Part shown: positions 1-7,516 of the stretch, piece by piece
How the letters are laid out: each line of letters starts with the position of its first letter
How positions within the stretch are numbered: position 1 is the stretch's first letter
Position numbers and translations under genes: made by a program
Source: Sphingomonadales bacterium
GTDB taxonomy: Bacteria; Pseudomonadota; Alphaproteobacteria; SMXS01
Assembly (NCBI GenBank): GCA_022844405.1
Contig: JALHLV010000014.1
Coordinates: 35,261 to 99,260 of the forward strand
Length of the DNA: 64,000 nt
Direction: 5' to 3'
The notes under the pieces: model-generated
The model's input: the letters and a program-made list of their open reading frames with translations, nothing else
What the model was told of the DNA's origin: nothing
Database searches by the model: none

Positions 1-605
1 ACTTCGACACCTATGTGAAGACATGTTCGTTCGAGCCGCCCGACGGCTTCGACGACATGCCGGCGTTCAACAAGGTGCTGGGCCGTTATATCAAGACCCA
101 TCCGACCCTGCAGGGGAACGTCATGTCGACCGAGAACGGCCGGCACACGGGCGAGCTGATCAAGCCGCCGCTCGGTCCCATGGAAGGCATGGTGGCGCGC
201 ATCGACGAGGCGGTACGCTGGTACAAGTCCCAGCTTCCGGACGATCCGACCCATCCGGCCGTCCGCTGGGCGCCGGAGCGCTGGCGGCTGACCGGCTGGG
301 GCGTGGTGATGCACGACAAGGGACACGAACGGCCGCACATCCATCCCAATGGCTGGCTCAGCGGCGTGTTCTACCTGCAGCTTCCGGCGGTGATCGGCGA
401 TCCGGCGCGGCGGCCGGAAGGCTGGCTGGAGTTCGGCCGACCGACGGCCCAGCTCAACGTCTCGGCCGGATTCGACATCCGGCAGTACCAGCCCGCCTAT
501 GGCCAGATGTTCCTGTTCCCGTCGTTCTACTACCATGGCACGGTGCCGTTTCGCAGCGAGGAGCGCCGGGTGTGCATCGCGTTCGACGTGGAGCCGCTGG
601 CGTAG
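1..605 (+). CDS. 2OG-Fe(II) oxygenase family protein, 3' part (start outside window)
   Basis: Only the C-terminal about 200 residues are present; the reading frame is open to the left edge, so the GTG at 15 is probably an internal valine. The protein looks like the putative 2-oxoglutarate/Fe(II) oxygenase family (2OG-FeII_Oxy_5 type), whose members often carry TPRs in front. Seen: a PHIHPNGWLSGVFYLQLP stretch giving the proximal iron-ligand histidines, and a distal YHGTVPF...RR segment with the third His and the 2OG-binding Arg, then a hydrophobic end ICAFD-like strand. In this family the usual HxD is read as HxH/HxN, as here. The substrate cannot be inferred. It ends 65 bp before a secreted TPR protein gene on the same strand. 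Confidence 0.75.
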   Translation, partial: FDTYVKTCSFEPPDGFDDMPAFNKVLGRYIKTHPTLQGNVMSTENGRHTGELIKPPLGPMEGMVARIDEAVRWYKSQLPDDPTHPAVRWAPERWRLTGWGVVMHDKGHERPHIHPNGWLSGVFYLQLPAVIGDPARRPEGWLEFGRPTAQLNVSAGFDIRQYQPAYGQMFLFPSFYYHGTVPFRSEERRVCIAFDVEPLA

Positions 606-670
606 CTGTCGTCGTTTAGCGCGGCGCGGCGTGTGGTATAAGGATGGCACGGTCATTTGGGGGGATGGTG

Positions 671-1747
671 ATGCTTGCACGCATTTTCTCGACGATACTC
701 CTGGTCATGTTCGTGGGCGCCGCGAAGGCCGGGGAGCTTGAGCAGGCGCAGTTCGTCCAGGTCATCACCTCGTTCAACAAACACTACGATCTTGGCCAGT
801 ACAAGGACGCCATCCCGTATGGCGAAAGGGCCGTGACGCTGGCCACGAACATCTACGGACCCAACACACCCGAGGTGGTCGTCCTCATGACCAATCTTGT
901 GAACTGCCATCTGCTGACCGGAGAGTGGCGCAAGGCGATCGAGGTCGCCAACGAGGCGCTGGCCAAAATCAAGACAAGCGGAGGCGGCAATGACATACTG
1001 GCCGTCCGCACGCTCTTCCTCCTCGGACGAGCATATGGCGGCGCGGAACCATCCAAAGCCAAGGATGCGCTAATGCGCGCGCTCAGTATCCAGGAGGCAA
1101 GCTATGGCAAGAACGACCCGCGCCTCGCCGACGTGCTGCGAGAACTGGGTAACAATGCCATGGGGTCGAGGTTTCCGCTGCAGGGGCGACGCTTCTTCGA
1201 AAGGGCGGTGGACGTAACCGCGAACGCGTCGCCGGAATTCGCGGAATCGCGGGCCATGTCACTGTTCGAGCTCGGCCGTTTCGAGATGGCCACGGCCAAT
1301 TACCAGGTCGCCGAGAAATGCTTCCTCGACGTGCTGCGTGTCCGCGCCAGCCAGCCGCCGAGCGACCACCTGCAGCTCATGGCCAGGAGCTTTCTGATCG
1401 AGCTGTATGATCGGATGGACGAGCCGGACAAGGCGACGGAGCATGTCCATTACCTGGCCACACTGCAGCCGGAAGCGGAGTTCAACGAATCCAGGACCCT
1501 CCTTAAGGTGGTGCCGGCGTATCCCTTTGCCGCGAAGCCCCAAGACGGCGAGGTAATGATTGGCGCGACGATCGACGAGACCGGACGGGTCATCAACGCG
1601 CGCGTCGTCGAATCCGATTTGTCGACGGATTTCGAAAACGCGGCGTTAAAAAGCGTCTCGCGTTGGCGCTACAAGCCCCTCGTCGTGGATGGCAAGTTCA
1701 TGCGGCGCGAAGACGTCCGAATCAGAGTGCTCTTCAAAAAGAGGTAA
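671..1747 (+). CDS. Secreted TPR protein with C-terminal TonB domain
   Basis: A 358-residue exported protein. The start at 671 is preferred because a G-rich Shine-Dalgarno-like run (659-664) lies about 7 bases upstream and translation then opens with a clean signal peptide (MLARIFSTILLVMFVGAAKA, cleavage after AKA); in-frame ATGs at 644 and 665 are alternatives. The middle (about residues 30-250) is helical with TPR-like spacing (A/L/G/A/Y pattern). The last 80 residues form a TonB C-terminal fold: GEVMIGATIDETGRVINARV, then the paired-helix/strand segment ending SRWRYKPLVVDGK. There is no TonB-type N-terminal anchor or proline spacer, so it is unlikely to be an energy transducer; a periplasmic scaffold role is an inference only. 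Confidence 0.75.
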   Translation: MLARIFSTILLVMFVGAAKAGELEQAQFVQVITSFNKHYDLGQYKDAIPYGERAVTLATNIYGPNTPEVVVLMTNLVNCHLLTGEWRKAIEVANEALAKIKTSGGGNDILAVRTLFLLGRAYGGAEPSKAKDALMRALSIQEASYGKNDPRLADVLRELGNNAMGSRFPLQGRRFFERAVDVTANASPEFAESRAMSLFELGRFEMATANYQVAEKCFLDVLRVRASQPPSDHLQLMARSFLIELYDRMDEPDKATEHVHYLATLQPEAEFNESRTLLKVVPAYPFAAKPQDGEVMIGATIDETGRVINARVVESDLSTDFENAALKSVSRWRYKPLVVDGKFMRREDVRIRVLFKKR

Positions 1748-1815
1748 CGAGTTTCCCGCACCAAACAACTCCGCTACTATCCTGTCTAATGCATGAAACG
1801 TTAAGGGGAAGTCAC

Positions 1816-2268
1816 ATGAAGTTTGCCGTCCGTGCCGCGCTGATCGCGGGGGTCCTGACCGCCGCCACCCTGCCTGCCGCCTTCGCCGCCGACGAGGCCG
1901 AGGACGTGGTCAAGTACCGCCAGGCGCTGATGGACATCGTCGGCGCTCACACCCAATCGTTTGGCGCCCTCGCCCAGGGCAAGATATCCAGCAAGGCCGA
2001 CATGGCCTATCACGCCGACGGGCTGGCCGCCGCGGCGAAGCGGGCGAGGGCGGCGTTCGCCCAGAATACCGCCAGTTCCGACGCCAAGACCAAGGCGAAG
2101 GACGCCATCTGGGCCGCCGGGTCCGAATTCCCGAAGATGGCCGCCGATTTCGAGCAGGCCGCCGCGCGGCTGTCGGCCGCCGTGAAGACGGGCGACGGTG
2201 CCGCCATCGGCGAGGCTGCCAAGGGCCTCGGCTGCAAGGGCTGCCACGACAAGTACAAGGAAGACTGA
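1816..2268 (+). CDS. Cytochrome c' (class II c-type cytochrome)
   Basis: A 150-residue periplasmic haem protein. ATG 1816 follows a good ribosome site (AAGGGGA, 7 bases upstream) and a signal peptide ending AAFA before DEAEDV. The mature part is about 127 residues, predicted four-helix bundle, with the haem attachment site CKGCH almost at the C-terminus, the hallmark of cytochrome c'. Known family members bind NO or CO at a pentacoordinate haem and are linked to NO tolerance or electron transfer. It faces the cytochrome b561 gene across a 3-bp gap; c'/b561 pairs are common in proteobacteria, which suggests shared function, although the genes are on opposite strands here. Confidence 0.93.
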   Translation: MKFAVRAALIAGVLTAATLPAAFAADEAEDVVKYRQALMDIVGAHTQSFGALAQGKISSKADMAYHADGLAAAAKRARAAFAQNTASSDAKTKAKDAIWAAGSEFPKMAADFEQAAARLSAAVKTGDGAAIGEAAKGLGCKGCHDKYKED

Positions 2269-2271
2269 GGA

Positions 2272-2964
2272 TCAGGCCAGGGCGACGACCGTCACCACGA
2301 CGGCGCCGCCCGTCGCCGCCAGGATCAGCGCCGCCAGCCACAGCGGGCGGAACCGCAGCGCCTGAGCACCCTCGACCTCGGCACGGCCGGTGATCATGGC
2401 ACCGGTCAGGTTCTGGCGCTTGACCACGAGGTAGAACAGCACCGCGGCGATGTGCACGGCCGCCAGGATCTGCAGCGCGGTCCAGAGCGTCCCATGCAGA
2501 TCCGCGGCTTCCTTGGCCGTGTCTTCGTCGATCAGGTCGCTGAGCGGCCCGGCCGGCCCAAATCCCATCATCATGTCCTCATAGTCCGCCGCGAACAGGC
2601 CAAGCAGGGGCATCGCCAGCAGCAGCACCAGCATGGCCAGCACCGACAGACCGCCCAGCGGGTTGTGGCCGGCTGTCTGAGGCTGGCGGCTCCGGAACAG
2701 GTTGCTGAGGTAGCCGACGACGGCGACCGGTCCCTTCACGAAGTGGTCGAAGCGCGCCGTGGTGCTGCCGGCGAAGCCCCAGATCACGCGGAACAGCACC
2801 AGCGCCAGGATCGAACAGCCGCTCCAGATGTGGATGTCGATGATCTCGACCCCCATCACCCGCGGATCGTCGAGCCGGTCGCCGGTCCACCATTGCACGG
2901 CGACCAGCAGGATGATCAGCACATGGAACAGGCGGATCGGCAGATCCCAGACCTTGGTCTTCAT
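2272..2964 (-). CDS. Cytochrome b561 family membrane protein
   Basis: A 230-residue integral membrane di-haem b protein. It starts MKTKVWDLPIRLFHVLI, the standard opening of the bacterial b561/Ni-Fe hydrogenase b-type subunit family, where the RxxH histidine near residue 14 is a haem ligand. Further histidines lie in TM2 (IDIHIWSG) and TM4 (DLHGTLWTALQILAAVHIAA), giving the expected haem ligand set. Five hydrophobic segments can be counted, the last an extra C-terminal helix. It likely passes quinol electrons to a periplasmic acceptor; the neighbouring cytochrome c' is a plausible one. It lies 10 bp downstream of glpK's stop only in a geographic sense: both are on the minus strand with b561 further downstream. 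Confidence 0.9.
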   Translation of the reverse strand: MKTKVWDLPIRLFHVLIILLVAVQWWTGDRLDDPRVMGVEIIDIHIWSGCSILALVLFRVIWGFAGSTTARFDHFVKGPVAVVGYLSNLFRSRQPQTAGHNPLGGLSVLAMLVLLLAMPLLGLFAADYEDMMMGFGPAGPLSDLIDEDTAKEAADLHGTLWTALQILAAVHIAAVLFYLVVKRQNLTGAMITGRAEVEGAQALRFRPLWLAALILAATGGAVVVTVVALA

Positions 2965-2974
2965 CGTGTGCTCC

Positions 2975-4459
2975 TCAGCTATCGCTCAGCGTTCGTTTCA
3001 CGGCCCGGTTCCAGCCGGCCAGCAGCCTGTCGCGCGGCCCGGCCTCCATCACGGGATCGAAGCGGGCCTCGCGTCGCCACAGCGCCTCGACCTCTTCGGG
3101 CGACGAGATCAGGCCGTGGCCCAGCGCGGCGAGCAGCGCGGCGCCCAGCGCCGTGGTCTCGGTGGTGTGCGGCCGTTCGACCGGCGCGGCGACGATGTCG
3201 CTCAGGAATTGCAGCAGCCAGTCGTTGCCCGCCATGCCGCCGTCGACCCGGATGGCGGCGACCGGCCCCGGATAGTCGGCCCGCATGGCGGTCAGCAGGT
3301 CGTGGGTCTGGTAGCAGGCCGCCTCCAGCGCCGCGCGCGCCATGTGCGCCCGGCCGGTGTTGCGGGTCAGGCCGGTGATCAGGCCGCGCGCGTCCGGGTC
3401 CCACCAGGGCGCGCCCAGGCCGGTGAAGGCGGGGACCATGTAGACGCCCTCGTTGTCCGGCAACGAGCGGGCGAGCGTCGCGCTTTCGCCGGAGCTGGCG
3501 ATGATGCCCAGCCCGTCGCGCAGCCACTGGATTGCCGCGCCGGCGATGAAGATGCTGCCTTCGAGCGCATAGGTCGCCACGCCGCCGATCCGGTAAGCGA
3601 CCGTGGTCAGTAGCCGGTTGTGGGAGATGACGGCGTCGGTGCCGGTGTTGAGCAGGGCGAAGCAGCCGGTGCCATAGGTGCTCTTGATCATGCCGGGCCG
3701 CAGGCAGGCCTGCCCGACCGTCGCCGCCTGCTGGTCGCCGGCCATGCCGCGAATCGCCAGCGTGCCGCCCAGCAGGCTGGTCTCGCCCAGCGCGCCGGCG
3801 CAGTCGGTGACTTCGGGCAGCAAGGCGCGCGGCACGTCCAGCGCGGCGAGCAGCTCGTCGTCCCATCGCTGGGTATGGATGTTGAACAGCAGGGTGCGTG
3901 ATGCGTTGGTGGCGTCGGTCGCGTGCCGCCCGCCGGTCAGCCGCCACAGCAGGAAGCTGTCGATGGTGCCGAACGCCAGTTCGCCCGCTTCGGCGGCGGC
4001 GCGGGCGCCGGGCACGTTGTCGAGCAGCCAGGCGATCTTGGTGCCGGAGAAGTAGGGGTCGAGCAGCAGCCCCGTTCGCGCCGTGAACATGGCTTCGTGG
4101 CCGGCATCGCGCAGCGCCTTGCACAGCGGCGCGGTGCGTCGGTCCTGCCAGACGATGGCGCGGTGGATCGGCTTGCCGGTCCGGCGGTCCCAGACGACCG
4201 TGGTCTCGCGCTGGTTGGTGATGCCGATGCACACGGCGGTAAACCCCTTGGCCGACGCCTCGGCCAGCGCCTGGCGGCACATGGCGAGCGTATCGGTCCA
4301 GATCTCCTCGGCGTCGTGCTCGACCCAGCCGTCGGCCGGATAATGCTGGCTGAGCTCTTTCTGGGCGGTGGCGACGACATTGCCGGCCAGGTCGAACACC
4401 AGCGCCCGGCTGCTGGTGGTTCCCTGGTCGATAGCCAGTATGGCGGTCCCCGTCGTCAT
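2975..4459 (-). CDS. glpK: Glycerol kinase
   Basis: A 494-residue FGGY-family carbohydrate kinase catalysing ATP-dependent phosphorylation of glycerol to sn-glycerol 3-phosphate in the cytoplasm. Seen: the N-terminal phosphate-binding loop [15 protein letters not shown] (about residues 8-22), [20 protein letters not shown], the [13 protein letters not shown] segment, the catalytic region STYGTGCF, and the C-terminal [15 protein letters not shown] motif with its adenine pocket. Length matches the family (about 495-505). It is divergent from glpD with only 14 bp between the two start codons, so kinase and dehydrogenase of the same pathway must share or interleave their control signals. Confidence 0.97.
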   Translation of the reverse strand: MTTGTAILAIDQGTTSSRALVFDLAGNVVATAQKELSQHYPADGWVEHDAEEIWTDTLAMCRQALAEASAKGFTAVCIGITNQRETTVVWDRRTGKPIHRAIVWQDRRTAPLCKALRDAGHEAMFTARTGLLLDPYFSGTKIAWLLDNVPGARAAAEAGELAFGTIDSFLLWRLTGGRHATDATNASRTLLFNIHTQRWDDELLAALDVPRALLPEVTDCAGALGETSLLGGTLAIRGMAGDQQAATVGQACLRPGMIKSTYGTGCFALLNTGTDAVISHNRLLTTVAYRIGGVATYALEGSIFIAGAAIQWLRDGLGIIASSGESATLARSLPDNEGVYMVPAFTGLGAPWWDPDARGLITGLTRNTGRAHMARAALEAACYQTHDLLTAMRADYPGPVAAIRVDGGMAGNDWLLQFLSDIVAAPVERPHTTETTALGAALLAALGHGLISSPEEVEALWRREARFDPVMEAGPRDRLLAGWNRAVKRTLSDS

Positions 4460-4473
4460 GCTACGACTATGCT

Positions 4474-5982
4474 ATGGAAGACGAGCAAAGCCAATCGGTT
4501 GACCTCCTTATCGTCGGCGGCGGCATCAACGGCGCGGGCATCGCGCGCGACGCAGCCGGCCGTGGCCTGAAGGTGATGCTGGTCGAACGGGGCGACCTGG
4601 CGGGCGCCACGTCGTCGGCCAGCTCCAAGCTGATCCATGGCGGGCTGCGCTATCTGGAGCAGTACGAGTTCGGGCTGGTGCGCAAGGCGCTGGCCGAGCG
4701 CGAGGTGCTGCTGGCGGCCGCGCCGCACCTGGTCGCGCCGCTGGAGTTCGTGCTGCCGCAGGGCGCCGGCTCGCGGCCGGGCTGGATGCTGCGCCTCGGC
4801 CTGTTCCTCTACGACCATCTCGGCGGTCGCCGGCGGCTGCCCGGCTCGCACGGCATCGACCTGCGCAGGCACAAGGCGGGGCGACCGCTGAAGGACGAGT
4901 ACCGGCACGGCTTCACCTATGCCGACTGCTGGACCGACGACGCGCGGCTGGTCGTCGTCAACGCCATGGATGCCGCAAGCCACGGCGCCATCATCCGCAC
5001 CCGCACGGAGCTGGTCCGCGCCCGGCGCGACGGAGGAGTCTGGCGCGCGGCGGTGCGCGATGTGCGCACCGGCAGGGAGGACGCGGTCGCGGCCCGCGTC
5101 CTGGTCAATGCGGCGGGGCCGTGGGCGGCGGACCTGATCGAGCGCCAGCTCGGCATGGATGGCGGCAGGCGGCTGCGGCTGGTCAAGGGCAGCCACATGG
5201 TGGTGCCGCGTCCCGACGGCGCCGACGACGCCTATCTGCTGCAGAACGCCGACGGGCGCATCGTCTTCGTGCTGCCGTTCCTGGACACGTTCTCGCTGAT
5301 CGGCACCACCGAGGTGGAGCTGGAGCGGATGCCCGACAGCGTCGCGATCACGCCAGACGAGATCGAGTATCTCCGCGGCATCGTGAACCAATATTTCCGC
5401 ACGCCCATCACGGCGTCCGACGTGGTGTGGTCGTTCGCCGGCGTCAGGCCGCTGGTCGACGATGCCGACGACGACCCGTCTTCGGTCACCCGCGACTTCC
5501 TGATCGCGCTCGACGCACCCGAAGGCGCGACGCCACTGCTGTCGGTGCTGGGCGGCAAGATCACCACCTACCGGGTGCTGGCGGAAGCGGCCATGGACGA
5601 TCTGGCGCCGTTCCTGCCAAACCTTCCCGGCCCGTGGACGAAGGGCGCGCCGCTCCCTGGCGGCGACATGCCGCACGGCGACTTCGGCGCCTATGTTGCC
5701 GGGGTGTTGGAGGATGTGCCGTGGCTGCCGCCCGAGGTGACACGGCGGCTGGTGAGGACTTATGGCAGCCGGGTCGAGGACATTCTGGACGGTGCGCGCT
5801 CGCCCGCCGATCTGGGCGCGCATTACGGCGACGGCGTCTACGAGGCGGAAATCAGCTATCTGTTGCGATATGAATGGCTCGAGACGGTGGAGGACTTGCT
5901 GTGGCGGCGCACCAAGCTGGGGCTGGTCGTCTCGGAGGCTACCATCGACAGGCTGCGGCAACGGCTGAATGATGCGCGATGA
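4474..5982 (+). CDS. glpD: Aerobic glycerol-3-phosphate dehydrogenase
   Basis: A 502-residue membrane-associated flavoenzyme oxidising sn-glycerol 3-phosphate to dihydroxyacetone phosphate and passing electrons to quinone. The N-terminus carries the FAD dinucleotide-binding motif DLLIVGGGINGAGIARDAAG (about residues 10-29), followed by SSASSKLIHGGLRYLEQYEF, a signature of GlpD. KGSHMVVPR, the LLQNADGRIVFVLPF segment and GGKITTYR in the C-terminal part are also typical. Length agrees with E. coli GlpD (501). ATG 4474 is the first possible start: the Rossmann motif begins almost at once, so no later start would work. It is divergent to glpK. Confidence 0.97.
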   Translation: MEDEQSQSVDLLIVGGGINGAGIARDAAGRGLKVMLVERGDLAGATSSASSKLIHGGLRYLEQYEFGLVRKALAEREVLLAAAPHLVAPLEFVLPQGAGSRPGWMLRLGLFLYDHLGGRRRLPGSHGIDLRRHKAGRPLKDEYRHGFTYADCWTDDARLVVVNAMDAASHGAIIRTRTELVRARRDGGVWRAAVRDVRTGREDAVAARVLVNAAGPWAADLIERQLGMDGGRRLRLVKGSHMVVPRPDGADDAYLLQNADGRIVFVLPFLDTFSLIGTTEVELERMPDSVAITPDEIEYLRGIVNQYFRTPITASDVVWSFAGVRPLVDDADDDPSSVTRDFLIALDAPEGATPLLSVLGGKITTYRVLAEAAMDDLAPFLPNLPGPWTKGAPLPGGDMPHGDFGAYVAGVLEDVPWLPPEVTRRLVRTYGSRVEDILDGARSPADLGAHYGDGVYEAEISYLLRYEWLETVEDLLWRRTKLGLVVSEATIDRLRQRLNDAR

Positions 5983-6033
5983 TGGCGGCCATTTGTATTG
6001 GGGCCGGGTTTAATCAGTGTCCGGCGCCATGGT

Positions 6034-6903
6034 CTAAGACTTGAACACCACCGTCTTGGTCCCGTTGCCCAGAATCCGGTGCTCGGCATGCCAGCGGACG
6101 GCCCGGTTCAGCACCACGCTTTCGATATCGCGGCCGATGCGGACCATGTCGTCGGGCGTCTGGACGTGGTCGATGCGCTCGACGGACTGCTCGATGATCG
6201 GGCCTTCGTCGAGCGCCGGCGTCACGTAATGGGCGGTGGCGCCGATGATCTTCACGCCGCGGGCGTGGGCCTGGTGATAGGGACTGGCGCCCTTGAAGCT
6301 GGGCAGGAACGAGTGGTGGATGTTGATCGCCTTCCATTCCAGCGTCCGGCACAGGTCGTCGGACAGGATCTGCATGTAGCGGGCCAGCACCACCAGGTCG
6401 ATCTCCAGCGAGCGCACCAGCTCCTTGATCCGTTCCTCCTGCCGCTGCCTGGTGTCCGGCGTGACCGGCAGGTACTGGTAGGGAATGCCGTGCCACTCGA
6501 CCAGCGAGCGCATGTCCTCGTGGTTCGAGACCACGGCGCGGATGTCGATCGGCAGCGATCCGTTGCGCCAGTCGTGCAGCAGATTGTTCAGGCAATGGCC
6601 CAGCTTGCTGACCATCACCATCACCCGCACCTTCCGGGCGGCGGGCACGATGCGGAAATCCATGGAGAAGCGGTCGGAGACGGCAAGGAACTCCTGCTGC
6701 AGCTTGTCGCGCGCCGGCAGCCTGGGGCCGCCGGCATGGAACACGGTACGCAGGAACGAGCGCTTGGAGACCGGGTCGGCGTAGTGCGACAGCTCGGTCA
6801 GGAAGCCGTCCCGTTCCGCCAGGAAGCCGGTGACGGCGGCAACGATGCCGGTGCGATCGGGGCAGGTCAGGGTAAGGACGTAGCTGTCGTCGGCGCCGTT
6901 CAT
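6034..6903 (-). CDS. purU: Formyltetrahydrofolate deformylase
   Basis: A 289-residue enzyme hydrolysing 10-formyl-THF to formate and THF. An N-terminal ACT domain (YVLTLTCPDRTGIVAAVTGF, residues 8-27) is followed by a formyltransferase-type hydrolase domain with INIHHSFLPSFKGASPYHQA, containing the Asn/His catalytic pair, and the later TPALDEGPII segment with the catalytic Asp. The Met/Gly-regulated ACT domain distinguishes PurU from GART. It lies 34 bp downstream of soxG on the same strand; sarcosine oxidase produces formaldehyde or methylene-THF, so PurU probably closes that route by recycling THF. This soxA-soxG-purU arrangement is common in alphaproteobacteria. Confidence 0.96.
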   Translation of the reverse strand: MNGADDSYVLTLTCPDRTGIVAAVTGFLAERDGFLTELSHYADPVSKRSFLRTVFHAGGPRLPARDKLQQEFLAVSDRFSMDFRIVPAARKVRVMVMVSKLGHCLNNLLHDWRNGSLPIDIRAVVSNHEDMRSLVEWHGIPYQYLPVTPDTRQRQEERIKELVRSLEIDLVVLARYMQILSDDLCRTLEWKAINIHHSFLPSFKGASPYHQAHARGVKIIGATAHYVTPALDEGPIIEQSVERIDHVQTPDDMVRIGRDIESVVLNRAVRWHAEHRILGNGTKTVVFKS

Positions 6904-6937
6904 GGTCTTCTCGTTGAGGAGCGTGTGGAGGGCTCGT

Positions 6938-7516
6938 CTAGGCGCTCAGGTCGCCGGCCCTGTCCTTTAGCCACATCCAGAGGTCCATCGCAAGCGACCG
7001 ATCGACGACCAGCTCGTAGGAATCCGGTTCGGCCGCGGCGTGGATCAGCACGTCGATGGCGGCGATCTGGGTGGCGGCGAAGCGGCCCTGGCCGAAGGCG
7101 CGGCGGTGCAGGTCCTGCTCGCAGCCCCTGACCAGCAGGTCGTAGGCCAGCTTGCCGGAGAGCTGGATGGAGACGTAGCCGTCGGAGACGTCGTTGACCG
7201 ATGCGGCCATGCCGGACGAGGTGCGCATCAGCCGCTCGCCCAGCGCATAGCCCTTCTCGTAGCAGACCAGCCAGCGGTTGGCCGCCAGACGGTAGCAGCA
7301 GGGGTCGTCGCCGGTCAGCGCGTCGGCGGCCTCGGGCAGCGGCACGCCCAGCGCCGCGGCAACGCTTTTCGATACCGCGGGCGAGCCGTCGGTCACCACC
7401 AGCAGCTTGTGCCGCGTCGGGTTCTCGCGCGCCAGCAACCCGTTGCGCTGGATGCGCGCGGCGACGTTGTCCCTGGCTTCGTCGCGCAGCGGCGAGGCGG
7501 CGATGATGTCAGCCAA
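6938..7516 (-). CDS. soxG: Sarcosine oxidase gamma subunit
   Basis: A 192-residue subunit of heterotetrameric sarcosine oxidase. It begins with TTG inside the end of soxA (8-bp overlap); a strong GGGAGG ribosome site lies 7 bases upstream, which supports this unusual start. The sequence matches the SoxG fold: a GcvT-like small domain with SVNDVSDGYVSIQLSGK and the terminal VDRSLAMDLWMWLKD segment. In the known complex SoxG packs against the beta subunit and is needed for assembly. It is co-transcribed with soxA and purU. No beta (soxB) or delta (soxD) gene accompanies it here. Confidence 0.9.
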   Translation of the reverse strand: MADIIAASPLRDEARDNVAARIQRNGLLARENPTRHKLLVVTDGSPAVSKSVAAALGVPLPEAADALTGDDPCCYRLAANRWLVCYEKGYALGERLMRTSSGMAASVNDVSDGYVSIQLSGKLAYDLLVRGCEQDLHRRAFGQGRFAATQIAAIDVLIHAAAEPDSYELVVDRSLAMDLWMWLKDRAGDLSA

